From positions 1 to 15,417 of the forward strand of contig DIXP01000066.1 in NCBI GenBank assembly GCA_002436065.1: DNA of 15,417 bases, written 5' to 3'. Positions 1-7,076 of this stretch are shown here, in pieces. The notes under the pieces are model-generated. The model saw only the letters and a list, made by a program, of their open reading frames with translations. It searched no databases and was not told the origin of the DNA. The position numbers and the translations under genes were made by a program. The stretch is from Chloroflexi bacterium UBA6077 (lineage in GTDB: Bacteria; Chloroflexota; UBA6077). The stretch's first letter is position 1, and the number at the start of each line of letters is the position of its first letter.

Positions 1-1
1 C

Positions 2-130
2 AACCCCGATTTATTGAGAAGTTACGAAATGGCGACGCAACAATTCGATTCCGTCGCTGCTAGAAACTGTCTTGAGCAGACACGAGAGGTAGTATCGTGT
101 TTAAGAGCCGACGCGAGATTGCAGAAGTGA
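2..130 (+). CDS. 3' end of an upstream gene, possibly a HEPN-domain protein (partial)
   Basis: Reading from base 2 there is an open frame of 42 codons that enters from outside the window and stops at TGA 128-130. The other two plus frames close early (TGA near 15, TAG at 61). The visible peptide is predicted to be mainly helical, with a Phe-Asp-Ser-Val-Ala-Ala stretch followed by Cys-Leu-Glu-Gln-Thr-Arg-Glu-Val-Val. This resembles the last helices of HEPN proteins, which often sit beside MNT nucleotidyltransferases. It overlaps the next gene by 34 bases, as translationally coupled HEPN/MNT pairs often do. The HEPN catalytic RxxxxH motif would lie upstream and cannot be seen, so the family call is mainly from context. 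It could also be a chance open frame. Confidence 0.4.
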   Translation, partial: NPDLLRSYEMATQQFDSVAARNCLEQTREVVSCLRADARLQK

Positions 131-456
131 TCCGTCTGTACCTTGAAGGGCTTCGAGAGTCTGGCATCGTTGTCGAACAGGCCTACCTGTACGGCTCTTA
201 CCTGCAGGGCACTGCCGACGAATGGAGCGACCTCGATCTCGTGGTGGTGTCTTCTAGTTGGAGTGGCGCCAGCATTTGGGAGAGGGCACGAGTGACTGGA
301 CCTGTTCGAATGTCAGTGTTCGATAGGACCGGCGTGTCTGTTGAGGCCATTGTCAAGACGCCGGAGGAGATCGCTCGTTGCCACCCAGCCGGCTTCCTCA
401 CGGACATCTTGAAGGACGCGGAGTTGGTGTATCAGCGGGCTCCGGCCGCGGCTTGA
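97..456 (+). CDS. MNT-type nucleotidyltransferase domain protein (possible antitoxin of a HEPN/MNT pair)
   Basis: A 119-residue protein with the minimal nucleotidyltransferase signature: Gly33-Ser34 then Gly38, followed by Asp45-Leu-Asp47 after a short loop. These Asp residues bind metal in the polymerase-beta superfamily. The usual third acidic residue appears to be Glu within Val-Glu-Ala-Ile near residue 84, where most relatives have Asp, so activity is not certain. The start is GTG 97 with GAGAGG at 83-89. The length suits stand-alone MNT proteins. Established examples act as antitoxins that AMPylate a HEPN RNase toxin; whether that holds here depends on the truncated upstream gene. Its stop codon lies in the loop of a GC-rich hairpin (440-463). 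Confidence 0.8.
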   Translation: MFKSRREIAEVIRLYLEGLRESGIVVEQAYLYGSYLQGTADEWSDLDLVVVSSSWSGASIWERARVTGPVRMSVFDRTGVSVEAIVKTPEEIARCHPAGFLTDILKDAELVYQRAPAAA

Positions 457-463
457 GCCGGAG
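440..463 (+). terminator. Stem-loop over the nucleotidyltransferase stop codon
   Basis: CTCCGGC (440-446) pairs perfectly with GCCGGAG (457-463) around a 10-base loop that contains the TGA stop at 454-456. No T-run follows, so it is not a canonical intrinsic terminator; it may slow 3' decay or assist termination. A second small perfect hairpin, CAGGTTG-CC-CAACCTG, lies at 487-502 in the convergent gap before folD. Confidence 0.3.
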
Positions 464-486
464 CGGACGTCATGCCGAACGCTGTA

Positions 487-502
487 CAGGTTGCCCAACC
501 TG
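487..502. terminator. Small perfect hairpin in the convergent gap
   Basis: CAGGTTG and CAACCTG form a 7-bp stem with a 2-base centre, between the 3' ends of the nucleotidyltransferase gene and folD. It could act on either strand. No flanking T-run is visible, so terminator function is only a suggestion. Confidence 0.25.
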
Positions 503-608
503 GTCTGGACGCACCCTCTGCCCATTCGTGTGGGCTGTTCGAGAATCGCCCATACACAAGCATTAGACGCACACACAGGGGCAATGGACGATTAACCGTT
601 TTCACTGC

Positions 609-1460
609 CTAACCTACCTGGCGCTTGGCTGCCTCGAGGGTGTTGCGCAGCAGTACGGCGTTAGTGGTGGGACCGGTGCCGCCGGGCACAGGGGTGATGG
701 CGCTCGCCACCTCCTTCACCGCCTCGAAGTCCACGTCCCCAACCACCTTCCCGTCGACGACGTTGATGCCGAAGTCCACGACCACGGCCCCAGGCTTCAC
801 GAAGTCGGCGGTGATCATCTTCGCCTTGCCTATAGCCGCCACCAGGATATCCGCCCGTTTGGCCACCTCGGCGAGGTTCTTCGTGCGGGAGTGGCAGACC
901 GTGACCGTGGCATGCTCCTGCAGGAGCAGAGAGAACATCGGCTTCCCGACGATGTTGCTCCTCCCAACCACGACCGCCTCCTTCCCCTTCAGCTCGATGC
1001 CCGAGCGCTTCAGGATCTCCAACCCGCCATATGGGGTGGCCGGTACGAAGGTGGGACGACCGAGGGCCAGCATGCCGGCGTTGTAGGGGTGGATGCCGTC
1101 CACGTCCTTGAGGGGGGACAGGATCGAAGTGACCATGTCCTGGTCCAGGTGAGGGGGAAGGGGCATCTGGACGATGACCCCGTGGACGAGCCTGTCCTCG
1201 TTGAGCCGTGCGATGGTTGCCTTGAAGTCCGCTTCCGAGATGTCGGTAGGCAACTGGTGCAGGTCGCTCAGCATCTCGGCGGAGGCGAACGCCTTGCCGA
1301 TGCGCTTGACATAAGCCGTTGCGGCCGGATCCTCCCCGACCTGCACAATGGCGATCTTTGGGGTGATGCCCCACTTCTCCTTGAAGCTCGCCAGCTCCCG
1401 CGCCAGCTCCGCGCGTATCTGCTCAGCTATCGGTTGCCCCGCCAGCAATCGTGCCGCCAT
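609..1460 (-). CDS. folD: FolD: methylenetetrahydrofolate dehydrogenase, cyclohydrolase Lys replaced
   Basis: A 283-residue cytosolic FolD, normal length. FolD normally oxidises 5,10-methylene-THF to methenyl-THF with NAD(P)+ and then hydrolyses it to 10-formyl-THF. Visible are Tyr50, Gln98 in the VQMPLP motif, Asp121 in KDVDG, the Rossmann segment VVGRSNIVGKP and the C-terminal PVPGGTGPTT motif. Numbering matches E. coli FolD exactly here, yet the catalytic Lys at position 54 is Ile (the stretch reads YVKRIGKA). In the human enzyme the equivalent Lys56 is needed for cyclohydrolase, while dehydrogenase can survive its loss. I infer a dehydrogenase-only enzyme, complemented by the FchA-like protein encoded just upstream on the same strand. 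The start ATG has GGAGG five bases upstream. Confidence 0.95.
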   Translation of the reverse strand: MAARLLAGQPIAEQIRAELARELASFKEKWGITPKIAIVQVGEDPAATAYVKRIGKAFASAEMLSDLHQLPTDISEADFKATIARLNEDRLVHGVIVQMPLPPHLDQDMVTSILSPLKDVDGIHPYNAGMLALGRPTFVPATPYGGLEILKRSGIELKGKEAVVVGRSNIVGKPMFSLLLQEHATVTVCHSRTKNLAEVAKRADILVAAIGKAKMITADFVKPGAVVVDFGINVVDGKVVGDVDFEAVKEVASAITPVPGGTGPTTNAVLLRNTLEAAKRQVG

Positions 1461-1482
1461 CTCCCCCTCCTATCAATGATAA

Positions 1483-1510
1483 GTGCTGAGTACTGAGTAC
1501 TGAGTACTGG
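1483..1510. repeat. Four tandem GTACTGA heptamers
   Basis: Copies are GTGCTGA (1483-1489), GTACTGA (1490-1496), GTACTGA (1497-1503) and GTACTGG (1504-1510). Only the first and last differ, each by one base. The unit contains the palindrome AGTACT across each junction. It lies about 22 bases upstream of the folD start, between fchA and folD, so it could be a protein-binding array or a dispersed intergenic repeat. Confidence 0.7.
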
Positions 1511-1548
1511 TGTGCTGCCCCACCACGCGCGGGAAGGGGGCATGGGCT

Positions 1549-1639
1549 CCCTCTCACACCGCGGTGGGAGAGGGCCGTGGTATGGGAGAGGAGTAACAGG
1601 TTCCCCTCACCCTGACCCTCTCCCCACGGGGCGAGGGGA
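1549..1639. repeat. Pair of GC-rich hairpins (REP-like intergenic element)
   Basis: Hairpin 1: CCCTCTCACACC (1549-1560) pairs with GGTGGGAGAGGG (1563-1574) with one mismatch and a central CACCGCGGTG palindrome. Hairpin 2: TCCCCTC (1602-1608) pairs with GAGGGGA (1633-1639), with an inner CCCC-AC-GGGG stem (1622-1631). Related pyrimidine-rich and purine-rich arms in both suggest a REP-like mobile or dispersed element. It sits between fchA and folD on the minus strand, where it could attenuate read-through into folD. Confidence 0.5.
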
Positions 1640-1692
1640 TCGTCTGCCCCACTTCCTCGTCCTGCCCGTTCTGTGTATCCTACGTTCCTAGT

Positions 1693-2340
1693 CTACAGCC
1701 TCGCCAGGCCGTCCTGGACCGCCTTCTGGACCTTCTCGCTCAACCCCTCGGTGAGTGCCTTAGCCTGCTCGTTCAAGCGATCCGCCGCATCCCTGTCCTT
1801 GACACTTCTGAGGTTGATGTCGATGTTGATCACCGCTCCCCTCAGCGCCCCCTCCGCCAGGTAGGCGGCCATGGCCACATCGCCGATGGCCTGGGTGTTG
1901 GTGGTTCGGGCCGCGGGGCCCGCCAGTTCGATGACGCGTGCGCACTCCCGCGCTATCTCCAACGGCACCTTGCTCGCGGCGATGGTGGCATCCTGGATGC
2001 GGGCCGATCGGGCTCGCTTCTCCTCGTCTGTGGCCTTGGGCATCTTGTATGCATCCATGATCTGCCCAAATGCCTCCGCGTCGGCGTCCACCAGGGTATG
2101 GAGTCGCGTGCGAAGCTGCTCCGATTGGGCCAGGATCGCCTGTACCTCACCCTGCACAGCGGTATACTTCTCCTTGCCCACGGTGAGGTTGCACACCATG
2201 CTGATCAACCCTGCTGAGAGCGCCCCTGCCAGGGCAGCGATCCCGCCACCACCCGGCGTGGGGGAGGACGAAGCCAGCACGTCAAGGAATCGGTCGATGG
2301 GCATGGTGCCGAGGTTGCCGGCAGTGTCGTGGAAATTCAT
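1693..2340 (-). CDS. fchA: Cyclodeaminase/cyclohydrolase family protein (FchA-like methenyl-THF cyclohydrolase)
   Basis: A 215-residue all-helical protein of the formiminotransferase-cyclodeaminase C-terminal family. It has the family's N-terminal SPTPGGGGIAALAGAL signature (about residues 26-41), NLTVGKEKY at 51-59, and the Asp-rich VDADAEAF segment at 84-91. There is no formiminotransferase domain, so it is the stand-alone form. Such proteins are either formimino-THF cyclodeaminases (purine or histidine degradation) or methenyl-THF cyclohydrolases (FchA of methylotrophs and acetogens). Because folD lies downstream and lacks the cyclohydrolase Lys, I favour the cyclohydrolase role. No glycine-formimino or histidine catabolic gene is nearby. 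The ATG has GAGGTGG upstream and a plausible promoter at 2370-2399. Confidence 0.88.
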   Translation of the reverse strand: MNFHDTAGNLGTMPIDRFLDVLASSSPTPGGGGIAALAGALSAGLISMVCNLTVGKEKYTAVQGEVQAILAQSEQLRTRLHTLVDADAEAFGQIMDAYKMPKATDEEKRARSARIQDATIAASKVPLEIARECARVIELAGPAARTTNTQAIGDVAMAAYLAEGALRGAVINIDINLRSVKDRDAADRLNEQAKALTEGLSEKVQKAVQDGLARL

Positions 2341-2369
2341 TGCGCCACCTCTACTTAACTGACCGCTCG

Positions 2370-2399
2370 ATTATAACTGTATCGTGAAAGAAGGCACAA
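2370..2399 (-). promoter_or_regulatory. Putative sigma70-type promoter for fchA
   Basis: On the minus strand there is a consensus TATAAT (-10, at 2370-2375) with TTGTGC (-35, at 2394-2399), spacing 18. The -10 is perfect and the -35 keeps only TTG. It predicts a transcript start near 2363 and a short leader before the ATG ending at 2340. folD may be read from the same transcript. Confidence 0.45.
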
Positions 2400-2481
2400 G
2401 ACAATCATCGTGTTGATGCAACAGGGGGTTAGGCCGAGCGAAGATGCGCGGATCCCTCTGACTGACAGGCACGAACAGCTG

Positions 2482-2487
2482 TACAAT
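2482..2487 (+). promoter_or_regulatory. Possible -10 element for the hydroxyacid dehydrogenase gene
   Basis: TACAAT lies 42 bases upstream of the GTG start. No good -35 is found at 16-18 bases (CTGACA at 2462-2467 is only 14 away), so the promoter is uncertain. Confidence 0.22.
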
Positions 2488-2529
2488 AGGGCACGACTCG
2501 TTCCCCAACGCCTCTAAGGAGATACTGCC

Positions 2530-3411
2530 GTGAGAGTGGGATTCGTCGGCCTAGGGAAGATGGGCAAGCCTATGGCGCTCAACCTGATGAAGAGCGGTTT
2601 CGTTCTGACGGTCCACAACCGGAGCAGGGTGGTGGTCCAGGAATTGGCTGCGCAGGGTGCGACGCCGGCCACGTGCCCCGGAGAAGTGGCTGAGGCTTCG
2701 GAGATCGTGCTCACCTGCCTGCCAACCCCCGAGGCGGTGGAGAGCGTGTACCTTGGCGTCGACGGGTTGATCCCGGCCTCGCGCGCCGGCCAGATCCTTG
2801 TGGACTGCAGCACTGTGAGCCCCGACACGAGCAGGAAGCTGTACGCAGCCGCGGCGGAGAAGGGAGCTAGCTTCCTAGATGCCCCCATCAGCGGAGGGGT
2901 GCCCAGGGCCGAGGCCGCAACCCTGACGGTCATGGTGGGGGGCGACGCGGACGCTTTTTCGATAGCCAGGCCGGTCTTCGAATCCCTCGGCAACAAGGTC
3001 ATGCAGGTGGGCCCCTCGGGCGCGGGGAGCGTGGTGAAGATGGTCAATCAGCTGTTGGTGGGGATCCACACGGCGGCGGCGGTGGAGGCGTTGGTGTTCG
3101 GTGTGAAGGCGGGCGCGGACCCGCGCGGGCTACAGGAGATCATCGAGTCCAGCTTCGGTGCGAGCGCCATGTTCAGCCGGACCGTGCCCCTGGTGCTTGA
3201 GCGGCGCTTCGGTTCCGCCACCGACGTGGGCGTCCTCAGCAAGGATCTGGGTCTCATCACCCGATTGGGCAAGGAGATATCAGCCCGCCTACTGCTTGGA
3301 GCCGTGGCCGAGCAGGTTTTCGACGAGGGGATGGGGTTGGGACTGGCCAATAACGACATGGCCTCCCTGGTGATGCCTCTGGAGAGGATTGCGGGGGTGG
3401 AGGTGCGGTAG
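2530..3411 (+). CDS. NAD(P)-dependent beta-hydroxyacid dehydrogenase (HIBADH/GarR family)
   Basis: A 293-residue cytosolic oxidoreductase, typical length. The N-terminal Rossmann motif GLGKMGKPM is at 7-15, the substrate-binding DCSTVSPDT at 92-100, and the family motif DAPISGGVPRAEA at 117-129. The catalytic Lys170 lies in GAGSVVKMVNQ, with Asn174 following, and the rest is the helical C-terminal domain. The family oxidises 3-hydroxyisobutyrate, reduces tartronate or succinate semialdehyde, or acts on related 3-hydroxy acids; sequence alone does not settle the substrate. The start is GTG 2530 with an excellent AAGGAG at 2516-2521, eight bases away. It is monocistronic, divergent from fchA and convergent with the regulator gene. 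Confidence 0.9.
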   Translation: MRVGFVGLGKMGKPMALNLMKSGFVLTVHNRSRVVVQELAAQGATPATCPGEVAEASEIVLTCLPTPEAVESVYLGVDGLIPASRAGQILVDCSTVSPDTSRKLYAAAAEKGASFLDAPISGGVPRAEAATLTVMVGGDADAFSIARPVFESLGNKVMQVGPSGAGSVVKMVNQLLVGIHTAAAVEALVFGVKAGADPRGLQEIIESSFGASAMFSRTVPLVLERRFGSATDVGVLSKDLGLITRLGKEISARLLLGAVAEQVFDEGMGLGLANNDMASLVMPLERIAGVEVR

Positions 3412-3543
3412 CCAGCTTCTGGGTCCGGAAGGCGCGGTGCTCATTGGACGACAACCCCATCGATTCTTGGGGCCGCCAGCTGGAGAAGGCTATTCTTGTT
3501 ACCTGACCCAACCCCTAGCAACTCGTCCGTGATTCCGCGTACA

Positions 3544-3572
3544 TTGCCACCAAGAGCATCAGCCTGTGGCAA
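3544..3572. terminator. Inverted repeat in the convergent gap
   Basis: TTGCCAC (3544-3550) and GTGGCAA (3566-3572) are perfect complements around a 15-base loop. It lies between the converging ends of the dehydrogenase and regulator genes, so it may be a bidirectional terminator, though T-runs are absent. I see no gene in 3412-3582. Confidence 0.3.
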
Positions 3573-3582
3573 TCGGCACGCC

Positions 3583-6444
3583 CTAGGTCGGTAGTAAGCC
3601 CTCTTCACGTGCCCAATTGAGAACCCGGGCACCGGAAACCCAGGCGGGCAACATCAGCTTGCCACGCAGGTTGTTGACATGGCACCGCACAGTGTTCTCT
3701 GAAATGCTGAGCCTTTGGGCGCACTCGCTCCTGATCTGGGCGCTTGCGGTTTCGGGTCCTGTTGCCACTGGTCGCAGATAATACTCAATTAGGATTTCTA
3801 TCTCCCGCCATGATAGGCTACGCCTCTTCCGGAGTATCTGTATCCCATCGAGCGAAATCAGTTCCGCGGCGATGGCCTGCGCAAGGGAGTCCCGCAGCCT
3901 CAGGTCGGCGCAGTCAGCCAGCACCTCGTCCTGCAAACTGATGGGGCCGCGATTGGGGAGTGAAGCGATGGCGGCGCGAGCTCGACGCCGCACCTCCGAC
4001 CGGCGGTCCTGGAGGAGAGGAGCCAGCACTCCGCTGCTCCTGCTCCCGAAACGGCGAGTCACCAGTTCGCTGGCGTAGTACGGGTGGATACCCTCGGCCA
4101 GTGCGCGCTGGCACGACGAGGCTATCAGCTCGGGATCCCACCAGAAGAAATGATAGTAGCCGGAGGAGGCCACGATCTCCAGCGACTCGGCCAACGATTC
4201 GCGCCCCTCCGATCGTCTGAACAGGTCGTTCTCAATGCGGGCTTGATGGAGGAGGGCGCTGGCTAGCCGGAACCGGAAGCCGTGGGCTCGGAACAGCCGG
4301 ACTGCCTCTCGAATGTGCTCCAGGGCCTTAGCCGAATCCCCGCCTTCCCGAAGCACAGCTGCCATGACCACCTCGGCCGTGCTCCTGAAGATGAGGCTCT
4401 CTACCGTGCGCCATTGCCGGTAGAGGTCGGCGACTCCGGCGCTCGCATCATGGCACCGACCGGTGACAGTTAAAAGGAAGACTCGCTCCAACTCACCTAT
4501 GCTCAGGCTGTGCTCGTAGGCTCCCTCAGCTTCCTCGTATAGGCCGCTATCCCGAAGGCTGTTGCCGAGCCAAAGACCGATAACGTGCTGCTGGAAGGCG
4601 ATGAACCGACCAGACATGGAGAGCGCGCGTTGCAGGGATTGAATCGCCTCGCCGAATTTGCCCTGGGCCCACAGGATCGCCCCCATCTGAGCTCGTGCCC
4701 AGGTCTCTTCGTAGTCACCGATCTCGTGAGCGGTACAGAAGGCCAGGGACTCCCGCACCGTCTGGTCGGCCGCCACGAGGTCACCCATTTCCATCTTGGT
4801 GACTGCCAAATTGCGGACGGCGCGACTGTGCCCACGAAGCTGCTGTGCGGAGCGGCCCGCAGCAGCCAGCGCTGCCATGGACGCCCTGCAGGCCTCCTCG
4901 GACTTCTCCAGCCTCCCCATCTCCCGCAGCACCTGAGCCTGCATAACCAGGATCTCGCTCTTCAGTATGCTCCTATCGCCCGCCATGGCGAGGGCGGAAT
5001 CAAAGAGTCGCATGGCTTGTTGGAGATGCCCCGTGCGGTACCTGACATAACCCATGTCGCCGCCCGCCCGGACTTGGCCAGTCTCATCACCACCCACCTG
5101 GAACAGCCTGAGAGCCATCTCCAGTTCATGCACTGCCTCCAGGTGTCTCATTCCCAGATGGCTGAGGCTAGCTCTCAGCACCATCAGCCGGGGTCTGGTA
5201 GGTGTGATCTCTTCGGGAAGCGCGCGTAGCCAGGAGTCGACGGTCTGGAAGAACCCAGAGAAGATGTACATGTCTCCGACAGTCTCGATCACCTCCGCCG
5301 CCTTGCTGGCAGCCCCTGCCTCCAGGTAGTGGTGAACACACTCCTCCCAGTCGCTTCTCTGCTCGTAGAAGCGTGCTGCCCGCAGATGAAGCTCACAGAC
5401 TGAGTCACGATTCTCCCGCTCGCGCAACTTCTGCCGCAGGGTCTCGCGAAACAGCTGATGGTACCGGAAGGATTGTTTTGAGGGTCCGACGCTGGTAGTG
5501 AAGAGCCCCTTCTCCTCCAGGGTCAGGAGCACCGCTAAGGAGCCACTCGTACCCAGGAGGTGGTCGCATGCCTGTGCCGTCAGAGAGCCGAGTATAGAGG
5601 TCTTCACCAGGAAGTCCTGAATGGCCGGTTCCTGCCTATCGAACACCTCTTCCGCGAGATAGTCATAGACCAGCCATGCCGAGGCCGCGGGATCGGCCAG
5701 GACCTTCATCACCTTCTCCTGGCGGCTGTACCTGAGAGAGTGGGAAACCATAGCGATGCCGGCTGCCCAGCCTTCGGTTCTCTCTTGAACCAGGGCCAGG
5801 GCGGCATCGTCCAGGTCCAGGTCGCTTTCGCGGCGCAGGAAGAGAGAGGTCTCCTCGAGGGTGAATGCCAGGTCATCCTCCCCCAGCATGGATAGTTCCT
5901 GCCGGGCTCGCAGCCTGGCGAGTGGAAGACGTAGTGCGCTTCGAGTAAGTACGATGAATCGGAGGGATGGTGGGCTGTCCTTGATGAGCGAGCCCAGTAG
6001 CGAGTTGACATCGGTATCCTGGCCGACGTGCTGATAGTCATCCAGCACTAGGAGCGCGGTGTTCGGCCCGACGTGCGCTGCCTGGCGAAGCAGTTCCTCA
6101 GTGAAGAAGGCGAGGCCGAGAGTAGCTCGATTGCCACCCCCTTCCCGCCGGCTGTAACGGCGCTTGGCGCCGCTCGATAGGTGCTTCAGACATGCTCCCA
6201 GCCCATCAGCAAGGCGCGCGATATCCCGGTCGGCTGGTGTCAGGTGGTACCACTCAGTTGCCATGCCCGCCGTGGCAACGAAATCCGCTGCTAAGGTCGT
6301 CTTGCCATACCCAGCATCAGCACAGATGACAGCCAGCTTGCATCGAACAGCATCACTCAACCGGCGCAACAATCGCGGGCGAGAAACATACAACCGGGGC
6401 AGCCCCCGGGGCTCGCTCTGCGACGGGTTCAAGGAGACCTCCAT
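3583..6444 (-). CDS. LAL-type (MalT-like) LuxR family ATP-binding transcriptional regulator
   Basis: A 953-residue regulator with the MalT layout. The N-terminal NTPase has Walker A ADAGYGKTT (42-50) and Walker B LLVLDD (131-136). A long helical TPR-like sensor region runs from roughly 380 to 780. A short HEAT-like stretch (about 806-829) follows, then a C-terminal LuxR HTH whose helices include RLSISENTVRCHVNNLRGKL (911-930). The family is cytosolic; ATP and an inducer drive oligomerisation and promoter activation. It is divergent from the acyl-CoA operon, so I infer it controls that operon. Odd points: the HTH carries extra residues (about 890-906) between its first helix and the conserved ECAQRLSIS. 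Also, the best Shine-Dalgarno (GGAGG) lies just inside the ATG and fits a TTG start at codon 5 (6432). Confidence 0.92.
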   Translation of the reverse strand: MEVSLNPSQSEPRGLPRLYVSRPRLLRRLSDAVRCKLAVICADAGYGKTTLAADFVATAGMATEWYHLTPADRDIARLADGLGACLKHLSSGAKRRYSRREGGGNRATLGLAFFTEELLRQAAHVGPNTALLVLDDYQHVGQDTDVNSLLGSLIKDSPPSLRFIVLTRSALRLPLARLRARQELSMLGEDDLAFTLEETSLFLRRESDLDLDDAALALVQERTEGWAAGIAMVSHSLRYSRQEKVMKVLADPAASAWLVYDYLAEEVFDRQEPAIQDFLVKTSILGSLTAQACDHLLGTSGSLAVLLTLEEKGLFTTSVGPSKQSFRYHQLFRETLRQKLRERENRDSVCELHLRAARFYEQRSDWEECVHHYLEAGAASKAAEVIETVGDMYIFSGFFQTVDSWLRALPEEITPTRPRLMVLRASLSHLGMRHLEAVHELEMALRLFQVGGDETGQVRAGGDMGYVRYRTGHLQQAMRLFDSALAMAGDRSILKSEILVMQAQVLREMGRLEKSEEACRASMAALAAAGRSAQQLRGHSRAVRNLAVTKMEMGDLVAADQTVRESLAFCTAHEIGDYEETWARAQMGAILWAQGKFGEAIQSLQRALSMSGRFIAFQQHVIGLWLGNSLRDSGLYEEAEGAYEHSLSIGELERVFLLTVTGRCHDASAGVADLYRQWRTVESLIFRSTAEVVMAAVLREGGDSAKALEHIREAVRLFRAHGFRFRLASALLHQARIENDLFRRSEGRESLAESLEIVASSGYYHFFWWDPELIASSCQRALAEGIHPYYASELVTRRFGSRSSGVLAPLLQDRRSEVRRRARAAIASLPNRGPISLQDEVLADCADLRLRDSLAQAIAAELISLDGIQILRKRRSLSWREIEILIEYYLRPVATGPETASAQIRSECAQRLSISENTVRCHVNNLRGKLMLPAWVSGARVLNWAREEGLLPT

Positions 6445-6514
6445 CGATCCAAAGCTATGGAAGGGACGAAGGGGCGATAAGGGGACTCATCCACGCCAAT
6501 CCGAGGAGGGAAAG

Positions 6515-6687
6515 CTACCTCGCCACCTTCTGGACAGTGGCGATGCTGGTCCTTGCCATCGCGAGGAACCTCACCGTAGTGCCCTCCTCCAGGTCCATCA
6601 GCTCACTCGCTTCGGATCCCGTGGCACCGACTGGGCAAGCAACTCGAAAGACTGTTCTTCTGGATGAATGCAGTCGCGAAAGACCAC
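6515..6687 (-). pseudogene. Coding-like remnant or two tiny overlapping ORFs
   Basis: On the minus strand, a 29-codon ORF starting at GTG 6687 ends in TGA that overlaps the ATG (TGATG) of a 27-codon ORF ending at 6515. The second has strong G/C third-position preference. Joined by a frameshift they would read as one helical peptide with segments such as SFELLAQSVPRD and ELMDLEEGTTVRFLAMA. It has no recognisable family. It may be a decayed gene, a leader peptide pair for the regulator gene, or chance. Confidence 0.2.
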
Positions 6688-6899
6688 TCGAGGTTAGATG
6701 TTAGCACAGGCAGATGACGTGAACAAGCGACGCTCAGCGGAAAACAGTGCCTCACGGTCACATGCACAGACTGTACCCGGTCTCTCACGCACCCCAGTCT
6801 GAGCAACTCGGGACTGTGGGAAGAAGTCCTAGGCTCTCTAGTCACAAAACCCAATTCGCTAGTACCAAGATTAGTCTTCGGTTCCGATACCTCTTGCAT

Positions 6900-6923
6900 G
6901 ATCGCAACCCCATACTTGCGATC
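6900..6923. promoter_or_regulatory. Perfect inverted repeat, candidate operator
   Basis: GATCGCAA (6900-6907), an 8-base spacer, then TTGCGATC (6916-6923). The two arms are exact complements. It lies 153 bases upstream of the acyl-CoA dehydrogenase start in the divergent region, a natural place for an operator bound by the adjacent LAL regulator or another dimeric regulator. Confidence 0.5.
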
Positions 6924-7076
6924 GAACAGATGGGTGTTTCCACAAGCGGCGTTTGCCGGGCCTTCGGTCAGTTGAGTCTCGTGTGGGTCCAGTACTTCCG
7001 GGGCAATCAGGTCTGTAGGCCAGAGTCTCATCTGGTTCGTCATAGAAGCAGCTTTAGGATTGCTGGAGGGGAAAAA

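Larger units (their letters stand above)
6445..7076. other. 632-base divergent intergenic region between regulator and operon
   Basis: No convincing full-length gene is present. An open frame runs upstream of the acyl-CoA dehydrogenase to 6747, but its translation lacks family similarity and the real start is at 7077. The region holds the 8-8-8 inverted repeat at 6900-6923 and a coding-like minus-strand patch at 6515-6687. It should contain the promoters for both flanking genes; I could not find a clear -35/-10 pair. Confidence 0.6.

Noticed and set aside
661..1374. Long minus-strand frame inside folD (237 codons)
   Set aside because: Shadow frame of a GC-rich gene, rich in Arg, Gly and His; folD is certain on the overlapping frame.
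1483..1510. Possible CRISPR-like repeat array
   Set aside because: Units are directly adjacent 7-base heptamers with no spacers and there are no cas genes.
4585..5229. 214-codon plus-strand frame inside the regulator gene
   Set aside because: Antisense shadow of the LAL gene; no recognisable family and no Shine-Dalgarno site.
6603..7043. 146-codon minus-strand frame in the divergent intergenic region
   Set aside because: No family features, no clear ribosome site and mixed codon use; more likely chance than a gene.
6747..7076. N-terminal extension of the acyl-CoA dehydrogenase frame (110 extra codons from ATG 6747)
   Set aside because: The translation has no family similarity, the extended length is far above normal, and GTG 7077 has GGAGG seven bases upstream.
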